Shown: positions 45,210 through 56,100 of the stretch, one piece after another
Numbering within the stretch: the stretch's first letter is position 1
Layout of the letters: each line of letters begins with the position of its first letter
Assembly: GCA_015501595.1 (NCBI GenBank)
Contig: JADNRX010000066.1
Location: 62,001 to 126,000, forward strand
Source: Hymenopellis radicata
Taxonomy: Eukaryota > Basidiomycota > Agaricomycetes > Agaricales > Physalacriaceae
Direction of reading: 5' to 3'
DNA: 64,000 bases
Notes under the pieces: generated by a model
What the model saw: the letters and a program-made list of their open reading frames with translations, nothing else
What the model was told of the DNA's origin: nothing
Database searches by the model: none
Position numbers and translations under genes: made by a program

Positions 45210-45589
45210 TCTACTCTCATTTGTTGTGTCGAGAATGTGGCTGTTCGTTGGGAGGCGCGATGATTTGGATACCGCTTAGACTGTATTATTGCAATCAACA
45301 GACCAGATTTGAACATGATACCGTTCGATGTTCAACATAAATCTGGTGCATCGCAGCTGCGTCCAAGGAGCGTCACTCAGAAAAGCAAATGAAGCCAGGA
45401 CCCGAAAAACAAAGTGTTCTTTTAGGCAGGTTGTCGGAGTGACTATATAGGTTACGGTACAACATAATCTACGCATCCAAACTCGGAACACCCAATATAA
45501 ACTTCAATGTTCCAATGGCGCAAATTGTCTGATTATTAGAGACCGCCGGTCAGGCACGCCGTTCGAGGCGGCCCTGACCGATTTGCGCT
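45210..45589. other. 3' flank of copy 2, duplicated from the copy 1 flank
   Basis: CTAGTCTACTCTCATTTG, GTGTCGAGAATGTGGCTGTT and CAAATCTGGTGCATCGCAGC match the flank at about 40620-40785, so the duplicated unit extends to about 45425. An inverted repeat CGGTCAGG..CCTGACCG lies at about 45549-45581. Confidence 0.7.
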
Positions 45590-45990
45590 CAAATCCTGAC
45601 TAATTTACGCGCAAATCATTACGATTTTACCCTCAAATCCCGACCACTTTTCCCTCAAATCGCGACCACGATACCCGCAAATTCCGACCACGATACCCGC
45701 AAATCCTGATCAAGATACCCGCAAATCCTGATCAAGATACCCGCAAATCCTGATCAAGATACCCGCAAATTACGACCACTTTTCCCTCAAATTCCGACCA
45801 CGATACCCGCAAATCCTGATCAAGATACCCGCAAATTACGACCACGATACCCGCAAATCCCGACCACTTTTCCCTCAAATCGCGACCACGATACCCGCAA
45901 ATCCTGATCAAGATACCCGCAAATTACCACCACTTTTCCCTCAAATTCCGACCACGATACCCGCAAATTACGACCACCGATACCCGAAAA
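45590..45990. repeat. 22-bp minisatellite
   Basis: About eighteen head-to-tail units of 22 bp, in three main variants: GACCACGATACCCGCAAATT.., GATCAAGATACCCGCAAATC.. and GACCACTTTTCCCTCAAAT... Units of the same type are interspersed, which suggests higher-order duplication. No unique spacers, so not a CRISPR array. Confidence 0.93.
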
Positions 45991-47499
45991 TAGCCGTCAT
46001 CGTCGGCGAAGCCCGAAAGATCCTGTCTTCCACCACCACGTTAATTTTTCTGCTACGTCCCTCACAACTCTCCTGCACCTCTACAGACGTGCCGCAGCGA
46101 GGGCAGAGACACCGGGAGGAACACTCTCGCCAACACGCTCGCGAGAACGACACGCGCACAAGACGCCTTGCAGACATGCTCCTCGCTAAGACAGCACCGA
46201 GGCGAGGCAGAGAGCGCCGTGAAGACGTGATCAAGGAAACGCCCCACGGACCATCGCGCCCATCGGACTGCACACTCTCGCCCATCGGACTGCGGACCAT
46301 CGCGCCCATCGGACTGCAGACCCATCCCGCCCATATCTTCGGTGTAGGTTGACGCCAAGGTCTGTATCGAATTGTTGCGGGCTTGGAGACAAAATTTAAT
46401 CGATCTATAGTTCCGCCGTAATGCTCGTTTCGCTCTTATTGGATCCGTGCGTCTCTACACTATCTGTCTCTTATCGTTTCCTGACTTGCTTTGCAGCACA
46501 AGGCACGCGTGGAGGCAAAGGCGGCTGCAGCATAACGAATGGGTAGCAGGACACACCATGAGAGCTCAGTGGAACGCTCGACGCAGTATGCATATGCAGA
46601 TGTTTTGCTTCTCCTCGTTATGAAAACGATCAAAAACTGCAAAAACACTTTATTTGGCGTGAAGTGAGTTCTGGATCTGTTTGAGGATTGACGTGTCGAT
46701 CTGGCCATCGGGATGGTCCAATCTCCACCTTTCAAGGAGCCGTCGTTGTCAATGACTGCTTTTAGAGGATAGCAAACGTCCAGTCTTGCGTCCACGGGTA
46801 ACAGTGAGAACACGCAAAGCGCACGAAGAGGACTGCACCCGAGAAGGTTGCGCCAAGGGAGGGCGAGATTAAGGAGGGCGAGCTTAAGTGGAAGAACAAT
46901 GTTAAGAATCTCGTGAGAAGACGAGGACGGGAGAGTGCGTGGAGGAAGTTAACAGTCAAAGATGCCGAGTAGGAGAGCATACTGAAGAAAGAGACCGTGT
47001 TGAGGAGGGCGTAAGATGCGTGTGCGACCGGCCTAACTGGGGGGCTTGAACCCCAAGCACACGGTGTGCGAGTGTCACTCCCCAGCACCAACACGGGTGC
47101 CGTCGGTGGCCGGCAACAACTCGTAGGACCAGTGAACCCATTGCTTTGCGCACAGCTCACGCCAAAGCAGCGAGATACAACACGTTTAGATTCTCATTAA
47201 CAGTAAAATAGCTACGTATTGAAGCACTAAACGAACGACAGAACGGCAATAATCATAGTAAATAATTATAGCCTCTAATGCTGGTGAAATACCACATTTA
47301 CTCCAGGAAGCCCAGGAACGATGTTCATGCTGCCAGTATGGCAGCGAGCTAAAAGTTTTTCGCCTAAGTACACACTAGTTCTAACATACAAAGCCCAAAA
47401 AATTCTCCAAGATACTACCTCATATTCGCATACGTCCTCTCAAACTCAATCGGGCGCCACTGGAAATCTTCAAATTTTATTAGTGTGCGCCACATACTA
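45991..47499. other. Intergenic, with a short tandem repeat at 46253-46330
   Basis: No supported gene. A repeat of CGCCCATCGGACTGC about 20-25 bp apart occurs four times between 46253 and 46330. A B-box-like GGTTCAAGCCC on the minus strand near 47050 was considered as a tRNA relic and rejected. Confidence 0.5.
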
Positions 47500-47874
47500 T
47501 TAAGGCCTGATCACATCACCTTTCTGCCGCAATGCTTTACCGTGCTTCTTCCGCTTCCTGTGAGCGTTTAAGTCTTTCAGGCTGTTGAATACCTTCCCAC
47601 ACTTCTCACACGCAAAGCCATTGTTTGAATTCCGCATCCTCTGTAAAGCGCCACCTGTTAGCACAGGCGCGCTCGATGGCCCGGGCGCGGATAGGACAGG
47701 CGCGCTGGATGGCGGGCGCGGATAGGACAGGCGCGCTGGATGAACCGTGTGCGGACGCGGATGGGATAGGCGCGCTGGATGGACTGTGTGCGGACGCGGA
47801 TGGGATAGGCGCGCTGGATGGACTGTGTGCGGACGCGGATGGGATAGGCGCGCTGGATGGACTGTGTGCCGCAT
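47500..47874 (-). CDS. Small C2H2 zinc-finger protein with repeat N-terminus
   Basis: The frame from ATG 47874 to the stop at 47500 encodes three copies of a 13-residue unit (HTVHPARLSHPRP), a Pro/Ser/Ala stretch (PPSSAPVLSAPGPSSAPVL), then one C2H2 finger FACEKCGKVFNSLKDLNAHR with the final His six residues further (C-x2-C-x12-H-x5-H), and a basic tail KKHGKALRQKGD. The two other minus frames are also open across the repeat (one starts MEETSRTSHLVPFLTAIESQ), so the true N-terminus could come from another frame via a shift or splice. The finger is real-looking; the gene is uncertain. Confidence 0.45.
   Translation of the reverse strand: MRHTVHPARLSHPRPHTVHPARLSHPRPHTVHPARLSHPRPHTVHPARLSYPRPPSSAPVLSAPGPSSAPVLTGGALQRMRNSNNGFACEKCGKVFNSLKDLNAHRKRKKHGKALRQKGDVIRP
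47753..47869. repeat. 39-bp minisatellite in the zinc-finger ORF
   Basis: Three near-perfect 39-bp units (47753-47791, 47792-47830, 47831-47869; GGACGCGGATGGGATAGGCG at the start of each) with shorter, degenerate relatives down to about 47670. A multiple of three, so length change would keep frame. Confidence 0.92.
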
Positions 47875-48319
47875 TTGCCTGAATGCGCTGGCTTTCGATA
47901 GCCGTCAAAAATGGCACGAGATGTGAGGTGCGCGACGTTTCCTCCAAGTTTTTCGCTCATGCTAAAATGCCCAAACTCATTAGTGTTGTGTTGCTCAATA
48001 TCCAGAACAGATTTACGGAGATTGGAAAAGTTGTTGAAACCAGTCGCTGCTCTGTCGTGTCCCAGACGATCATGATGGTAAAAGCAACAGCTGTATCGTT
48101 TGTTCACGCTTACTTCATTGGTATTTGACTGCGTTTGTCTGTGCAGCTCAAGTACACCACTCTCCACGGTCTTCAAGACCATTTTTCCTGCGCTCTTCCA
48201 TCATTTCTAACTTTGGTCGACCCTGTTGACCTTCCTCTGCCAGACGGTCATGACCATATGCACTCACCGGCGAACCCGATCTGTCCTTACCCGCATAGTG
48301 TCTTGACATCTTTTCTGTA

Positions 48320-48844
48320 ATGTTCTCTCCGACGATTATGTCGCTGATTGGAGGCTTCACAATATCGTCTGGCCTCAGCAAGACGAACATGGATGGGATT
48401 CTAATCACCCGTGTTCTCCTGCCCGTGTCGGCTATTTCTATCATCCCGATATGGGGTCTCCTCCTCGCGTCGTACTGTCCCCCACCATCACCCGATGGTG
48501 AAGGCGACATCGAGATACGCACGGTACGCCCGACCAGGGAGCCGTTCACTGCGAAGCATTGGGTCACGTTCATATGTCTGTTCACGATCGCGCTGTGGTG
48601 CGTTGCGCATGAGATTGAGGATATCATTGGTGACATTGCGCTTATACCGATCGTGGCGTTCTTTTCGACGGGCGTGTTGAAGAAGGTGGGGTTGTATTTT
48701 TTTGCGGCTCGGCTTAAACACAGTCTTCAAAACATGATCCGCCTTCCTCCCCGTATGCTTCAAAAAGCCCATATAATCCAACTCATGAAGCGCCCTCATA
48801 AACCTTGCCTGCAAGGTCAGTTGAAGTATAAAACAACTAACTAA
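48320..48844 (+). pseudogene. Relic of a low-affinity phosphate transporter (Pho87/90/91, SLC13-like)
   Basis: One frame holds several transporter segments: SLIGGFTISSGLSKTNMDGI followed by LITRVLLP, then, with the intervening membrane domain missing, IPIWGLLLASYCPPPSPDGE, GDIEIRTVRPTREPFTAKHW, LWCVAHEIEDIIGD and ALIPIVAFFSTGVLKK. These match my memory of the fungal SPX-SLC13 transporters, which span 700-900 residues. Here less than 130 residues remain, with an internal deletion, no SPX domain and the C-terminal half absent. Upstream sequence (48135-48320) has stops in all frames. Non-functional. Confidence 0.7.
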
Positions 48845-49194
48845 TCACTCACCAAGAGACTAGTATTCAACGGGCCCTCAATGAATGAACGGCGAGTACA
48901 CTACTGTTAAACTACATGTCCCCGGTCATACCCGTACAAAGTCTGTCTACTGACTTTGCCGCGAATAAGTCCATTCCTGCGGAAATCACTAAACCGTCAG
49001 TCAGTCACGACAACACTCTGACTGTCTGAACAACCCACCAAGACATCAATCCCCTCCGAGGTCCACCGTTCATCCTCCTCAAGCGCACGCGTCTCCTCGC
49101 CCACGGTACGGCGACACCTCTTCACCTCCCTCGGGCGGATATGCGTCCTCGAGGGAGACACTTCCTGGAAGACATGCTCTGAGGAAGACCCGCC
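48845..49194. other. Intergenic
   Basis: No supported gene. It lies between the transporter relic (plus) and a possible minus-strand terminal exon. Confidence 0.4.
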
Positions 49195-50160
49195 CTAGAG
49201 GTTGTTACTCTCCCACTCGGGGAAGACACCCTCGCCCTCTTCGTCGGTTCTAGGAGACGGGTGGGGGACATGCGTTGTCATCCCTCTTCTTCGTGGGGGC
49301 GGTGCGTCTAAGTTGTATCCCTGAGGAGACGGTCAGCTGGAGCGCGTGCGAGGATAAAAATAGGAACTTACTTAGGGGGGGGCATGAACTCGAAGTGCTC
49401 TCCAGCCCGCGGGGTACATAGGTTAGCTATGGAATTTGGAGGCCTGCCCCGCGATAACCTGGAGCACGTCTAGGTGCTCCGCTCATGCAACCAGAGTCAA
49501 CTGCTGTGAATGATGATAAGAACAAGGCAAACTTGTTAATACTTACTTACCGTGAACAGGGGTGGTCGTCGGCGTTGACATCCTCGATGAACATCGTTGA
49601 CGAGTGTTGAAGGTTTCCGTAGCGCGGGTCGAGTGAAAGTCTCTACAAAGACAACTCAGCCGCGAGAAACTAAGACAATAGATTCTACTTACCAACCAAG
49701 TAATATCCTTCGGGCAGAAGTCCCTCTTGATAACTGTAAGAAACAATGAGTTCAAAGAACGTTCATGGATATCCGTGACACCTACCTTCCTGTCGCAAAA
49801 GAACAAGGCTTCGACGTTCAGCCGGCACGAAGCCAAACTGCCATTCACCGGCACGAAGCCAAGTCAATAGTCCCATTCCGGGGTGTCCGCATTGACTGCT
49901 GAACTTATGAATAGCACGTATGTGACGAAAAAGGTAAAGCTTACAAGACTCTCCGAGTGAGACTGTAAGTTGAAGCCACGTAAAACAGTCGGCGTGAGTC
50001 AGACGGAGGGATGGCCGCAACAGCGTTGAGTCCAGGGAGGCGGAACGACAGCGTAGAGTCCTAGGGATGTTCGGGATTGGAAGGCGAATGTCTAGTCTCT
50101 TGAAGTATATTTAAGTGGTGCCGTGAGCTTGGTGAGCAAGGCTAGTTTCTGCAAGAAAAG
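49195..50160 (-). other. Scattered candidate minus-strand exons
   Basis: Short open stretches with plausible splice ends: 49320-49195 (GYNLDAPPPRRRGMTTHVPH..., ending ESNNL stop), 49733-49693 (YQEGLLPEGYYLV) and an exon ending near 49554 (RLSLDPRYGNLQHSSTMFIE). They suggest a gene with many tiny exons or its remains, but phases do not all agree. An 8-C run near 49375-49382 may hide an indel. No family recognised. Confidence 0.3.
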
Positions 50161-50266
50161 AGTGGTCAGTGAACAGGTACAGTGACCGGACTAGACAGCG
50201 CACCTTTCAGTTCACAGCGAGGACGACATCAATGCACCAAGACACTCGAACGACGTCAAAAACAAC

Positions 50267-50867
50267 CATAGCAAGTCGTCAGAAGCGCCAACATTCAAGT
50301 CGAAGTCGGGGTACTCCAACGCCTGTCAAGAATATGAGGCAAGTCGTTATACAACGAGACAACAAACTTACCCCGGACGTCAAAGCAAGTTGGAGGCGCG
50401 TCGAGAGATGACGACGAGGCGGATGGCGAGACCAAGTTGTCGGAGAAATGTTTGAAATCTGGCGCAGCGTGAGCCAACGGAAAGAAAAGTGGAGAAGGAC
50501 ACACCGAGGAGCCAGTCCAGCAGCTCGAGCGACGTCGGGAACAGGAATGAAGAGGCGTGTCAAGACGTCGCTATAGACATGGTCGTTGTCGTCAAAGTTG
50601 AGGTCCTCTAGCGGTCGCCCATCAAAGTCTGCAGAAAATATGAGCATGCTCGTCGTCTTCAACGAACATAGAACACAGACAGTTTACCAAGGCCGTGAGA
50701 GACGACGACGAAGACAGGTATCTGCGGGCGGAAAGAGTCAACACGGTGGGATGATGGTAAGAGGAAGGAAGCTAACCCGTGACGATCAACGAGTTAAGCG
50801 CCGGTCACGCTATCAGACGCGTCGGGAATGTGATGGTAAAAGACGGCGGCGGCGACGACGAGAACAT
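50267..50867 (-). CDS. Candidate multi-exon gene of unknown function
   Basis: Inferred exons on the minus strand: 50867-50809 (VLVVAAAVFYHHIPDASDS), 50721-50688 (IPVFVVVSHGL), 50628-50505 (DFDGRPLEDLNFDDNDHVYS, VLTRLFIPVPDVARAAGLAP), 50458-50372 (DFKHFSDNLVSPSASSSSLD) and 50322-50267 (ALEYPDFDLNVGASDDLLW). Exons 1-3 join in phase; the junction between 50505 and 50458 needs a one-base adjustment to read the DFKHF frame. The upstream 100 bp is CT-rich, as in many fungal promoters, so the start may lie close. I recognise no family. Could be a real gene with an indel or a pseudogene. Confidence 0.35.
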
Positions 50868-52972
50868 CTATAAGACAAGTGATATGTGTGCAGAGGAGTG
50901 AGCAGAAGAAATGAGAGAGAAGGAGAGATGAGGAAGGAAAGGAAGTGGGTGATGATGACTTTGGTGGAATTTCCTCGCCTTTATTGCGTTGGAAAGGCAG
51001 AGACCCCGAGCAAGACATAAATAGACTCCAATAATCGGGCGCCGTGATCCTGGAACATTGGTTGAGGCGGGAACTTCGAACTTGTAAGGAATTTATCGGC
51101 GCCACGGGAACCCGTTTCCAGCGTCCTACGCGAATTAACCTCCCTGAACGCGTACAGCGGCGTAAATATCTCACCTTAAAGCATGAGTTTCGAACTACAA
51201 AGTTGTCGGACCCAGTTCAACCGCAAGAATACAAACCGACCAGAGTTGTCTCCTGCTCACGAATGCACGGTACCAATGTTCTCATCGTATTCGTGGCAGA
51301 TCTTCTAGCGCCAAGACAAATGAATTCGTTTCAAGGAGGCGACCCTGATCATCTGATGGTCAGTCAGAAGGAGCCGTTTGAAAAACGGAGAACTTGAAAA
51401 CTTACAGATCTCAATTCGCGGTGCACTCTCCTCCCTTCTGGACGCGGACAGAGGTCGCCGCTTACGTCCTAATAAAGTATCACATGGTCAGGATGAAATT
51501 GAAACGACTGAACCATGGAAAAGGTACGAACCTTCTAGTTGCCAGACTGAATTTAGGGATATTGCCGTGTCAAGGTGAATTACGGCCAATACAGCACCTG
51601 TAATAAGTCTAGACAAAGTATATACAAGTCTTGTAGTCGCCAGATTGGTCCAGTTTGGCCGGGAAACGCGAATCCGCCACAAGCGTCGGAGGGATGGAGG
51701 AGGAGGACAACGGCCTGCGTCATTTCCCGCGTCCGTGAGGTCAAGATAAGATTGTCGAGTCCCAGACACGTCACAGGGTCCAGAAAATCCTCGTGCTATC
51801 GATGTTCAGGGTCCAGGACGCCTCGCTGAGGCGTTGACGCGAAAAGTCGGTGTAAAAAGCGCGTCCAGTCCTCCAAGCAGCGTCGGAATCCGTATTACGT
51901 AAGCCATAGAGCGACATCCAGGTAAATTTAGGTCTTCGAGAGTGCCCAGAGGGTGGTAGAGCAAGGGGGCGCGTTAGTGTAAGTGTCGCAAGATCGGAGT
52001 GGTCATGGTACGAGTTCAAGTTTACCCGATCACTAGGGGCTACCTGAGCCAGATCTTACCCTTCGAACACAACGAGAATAACAGCCGTCGTAGCATGAAT
52101 CAGTACCTCGAATCAAAGAACACAACAAGTTGACAGATCAGTGACAGCACAGTGGTCAATAATGAAAGCCTCACTGACCGCCAGACTTACGCGACGTGAC
52201 GGTGCCCGCAAACACCAAAGTTGCACTTGCAGTTGATCAAGCCGAAGAGGTTCAAGCTTCCATGACTGTGAGCAGTCGGTGAGCATCGCGACGACGCCGA
52301 TGATGGCCATACATAGGCTTACCTAGAAGTCTACGCCGTAGTACGCAAGTGTAGACGATAGTGACAACCACAACCTTCCTAACATGCATCACTCTACAAG
52401 ACATGCGGGACGTGATGAAAACCTCACCTGATGCAGGGAAGCAATAATCGAGATCAAGCTATCGAAACCCAACGTCAAGGTAGACGAAGGCGTCGAAGAC
52501 CAAACAGTGTAGTAGCCTGAGGTAGACGAACATTTGTGCGCATCTCAAACGTACCTGCCAGGCGGCGACGATAGCGCCCCCGTATCGGCGTGATGGACAT
52601 CCAAGAAACGGTGAAGGTCCGTCTGTGGTTGAAGTCGTCAGATTCGCCTGATTCCCCATCCTTGTTGTCCGGCTCAAATCCATGACGACATGCCATCTCT
52701 TGCCAATTTCGAGGTGTATGATGGAGACCAACTCTGAGCAGCGCAGACGACTGGTAGCAATCAAACATACCCATCTTGGAGCAGCAAAGATTGGGAATAC
52801 CCTACGCCATCGATACTACGTGCAAGTTAATCCTTGCACATTTTTCAAACACCCATCATGTTCCTAGGCGTTTTTATTTACAGCATAGCTATGAAAGCAC
52901 GTCCTAATGCCCGTTAATAGTATCCACTAATCGCGAGCGAAAAGCACACCTTGCAGAACGAACCGTGCTCTC
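50868..52972. other. Possible coding remnants, minus strand
   Basis: Isolated coding-like stretches occur, for example 52774-52560 (EMACRHGFEPDNKDGESGES then HRRTFTVSWMSITPIRGRYR) and 52310-52190 (MAIIGVVAMLTDCSQSWKLE). No consistent gene model could be built. I see no repeats or structured RNA. Confidence 0.3.
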
Positions 52973-53187
52973 TTACAGCGCATCCAAGTATGGTGCAACC
53001 ACCCTCACCCAATCCTCTGGTAGTGCCATTCCCTCCGGCATAGCGTCGAAAAAGATTGGCTTCCCGGCTCTGCTTTCCACATCTATCCACCGGAAGTGAC
53101 CCCAATGTCTCCACTCGCAAACACGCGCCTTCCAGTCGCAGTAGACGTATTCTAGCCGGTGGCATGTAGTCCGCCTCACGTCACCCA
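52973..53187 (-). pseudogene. 3' gene fragment abutting the AT-rich block
   Basis: A 70-codon frame, HRLEYVYCDWKARVCEWRHW...RWIDVESRAGKPIFFDAMPE...WVRVVAPYLDAL, ends at a stop at 52973. It looks like coding sequence of normal GC content. Upstream of it the sequence turns abruptly AT-rich at about 53187, so no earlier exon is visible. Unrecognised; probably the 3' end of a gene cut by the block. Confidence 0.4.
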
Positions 53188-56100
53188 ATATATACCTATT
53201 TTGTCAAATTTGACCTATCCTTTGATTAAAATATGCATGTCAAATTTTACATTGTTGGACTTCTTATAAAGCAACTCTAATTTGACAAATGTATGGATTA
53301 AATATATATACAAAATTCTTTTATATATATCTAAATTAATAATTCTCTAATGAAGTGCTACACTGAGCTGAATATAACTTCCTGTAGCTTTCTAAATGAC
53401 TACTACACAACTATGAAATCTATTTACTCACTTCATAGAATTGTGAATAAAAAAAAATGTTATTAAAGAACCTATAATTGTAAACTTACATTATATCTAT
53501 GAACTTACATAAATCTGAAAAAGCTCGATATAGGTAAAATTTAATATAATTTGAATAAGGTTATTTAGCATATTATAAATTTGTTTTTTATAAGTTTATT
53601 GTATAATATATTATACTTGAGAAATCTATAATTAAAACAGTATAGTACATCATATATAATATAGCTTTGTCAAATTTATATAAGGTCACAGATATCTCAA
53701 TTGATATAAGATTTGACATATTCTAACTTTTATTAAATTTATATAGATTTATAATTAGAGAATCTAATAGTAAATTTTACATATATTGCTCTTCAATACA
53801 ACATAGATAAAAATAGCAGACCGACCCTCAAGAAAGGACTATTTTACTATGTGTTTGTATGTCCAATGATATCCCCTCTATATATGAAAACTCTGCAGCA
53901 GTGGCCGGCTTATCTCAATTAGACATTTACTAAGTCTGCAGTAAGAAGAAGAAGTAAAGTAATAAAGTTTGGACACCAGAGAAGGTAATAAGCAGAGATG
54001 GAGGAAAGGTAATCAATTAAGAAGTGAAGTAGGCTGAAAACAATAAGCAGTAACTTGAGCTCTCCTGTTTGCATAAATAGTGTACTCCTTCATTGTGTGA
54101 AGCCCCAGTTTTGGTAGCACTCAGTATAAAGCATTTTAAGCACTATATCTGAGTGAATCTAAGACTCTTATGTTGAGCCTTGACATTCTAGTCCTATAAA
54201 GTCAAGTAAAGTACTGAGAAATCAAAAAGCTCCTGAATGCAAAGACCATTTCCGAAACTAAGGTAGCTCAATACTTAAAAGCTTTTAAGAAATAGTAGCA
54301 TCATAGCTCTGGTTGCTAAGTTTCCTCAATGAAGTGCTACAATAAGCGGATATAACTTCCTATAGCTTTCTAAATGGCTACTATACAATTTATGAAACCT
54401 GTCTACTCACTTCATAGAATAGTGAATAAATAAAAATTTTAACAGAGAACTTATAATTGTAAAGTTAGATAAATTTAACAAATCTGTCTGAATTTGACAA
54501 AAAGTCTTCTATGTCAAATCCACTGTTATTCAATATACATGTTGATATACATAAATTTGAAAAAGGTGAATATATGTAAAAGTCCTATAACTCAATAGCT
54601 ATATCAAGTAAGAGTAGATTTGACATATAATGCTTTTTGTCAAATTTAACTAAATTTGTTAGATTTGTGTAACTTTATAATTGTATTCATGCAAAGTAGA
54701 AGTTTTTTTTACTTTTATTTATAGCAAAATATTTGAATAGGTTATTCAGTATATTATATATAATATAGCTTTGTCAAATTTATATAAGGTCATAGGCATC
54801 TCAATTAATATAAGATTTAACATATTCTAACTTTTGTTAAATTTATGTACATGTGTAATGAGAGAATCTAATAGTAAATTTTATATATATTCTCCTTTGT
54901 CAAATTTATATAACTCAATAGCTAGGTCGAGTAATAGAAGATGTGACATATAATCCTTTTTGCTAAATTTATATAAATTTATCAAACTTATATAATTCTA
55001 AAAATATATTAATAAATATTATATATTTGCAATTTTAGATATAATAACATAAGATAGTATTTAAGGTTGATTTCTTAATCTAGAAGTAATAGCGATAAAT
55101 AAAAATGTAATATAACTTTACTTACTTACAGATAGTGCATCTACTCCTTTTAACGATAGTCCTATAGAGCCCATCAGTAAGATGCAGAATGACTAAGTAC
55201 TGCTTGACACTCATTTCTTAGTTAGCTTAGTTATCCAATCTACAAAATGCCTAGCATCTGAACTGTTATACCCTGTGTTCAGTATAGATCTATTGTCTAT
55301 ACCTGCAGAATGGATATATGCAGTTCTTATATGTTTCTTTCCCTTCCTTTTCTTACATTTAAATCAATCTCTACATGCTATTCTATTTCAATTTGGCAAA
55401 AAGTCCTATATATCAAATTCACTGTCAATATCAAATAAAAGTAGATTTGACATATAATGCTTTCTATCAAATTTAGAAGGATTTATTAAATTTGTGTAAC
55501 TTTACAATTATATTAATGCAAAGTAGAAATTTATTCAGGAGCGCCCACTATTGATATTACTATACGAGATTCAATGAACTCGCTGTGCTGAGCACAATAG
55601 AAAGATATCTCATATCAAATTTATATAAGGTTATAGGTATCTCAATCAATATAGGATTTGACATATTCTAACTTTTATTAAATTTATATAGATGTATAAT
55701 AAGTTAAGTAAGAGTAGATTTGACATATAATGCTTTTTGTCAAATTTAACTAAATTTGTTAGATTTATGTAACTTTATAACTGTATTCATGCAAAGTAGA
55801 AGTTTTTTTACTTTTATTTATAGCAAAATATTTGAATAAGGTTATTCAGCACATTATAAATTTATTGTATAATATATTACAGTATAGTACATCATATATA
55901 ATATAGCTTTGTCAAATTTATATAAGGTCATAGGCATCTCAATTAATATAAGATTTAACATATTCTAACTTTTGTTAAATTTATGTACATGTGTAATGAG
56001 AGAATCTAATAGTAAATTTTACATCTATTCCCCTTTGTCAAATTTATATAACTTAATAGCTACGTCAAGTAATAGAGAATTTGGTATATAATCCTTTTTG

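Noticed and set aside
45590..45990. Possible CRISPR-like array
   Set aside because: Units are contiguous 22-bp minisatellite repeats without unique spacers, in a eukaryotic genome.
47020..47115. tRNA-like sequence (B-box GGTTCAAGCCC, weak A-box), minus strand
   Set aside because: No matching acceptor stem or anticodon arm could be found; at most a tRNA-derived relic.
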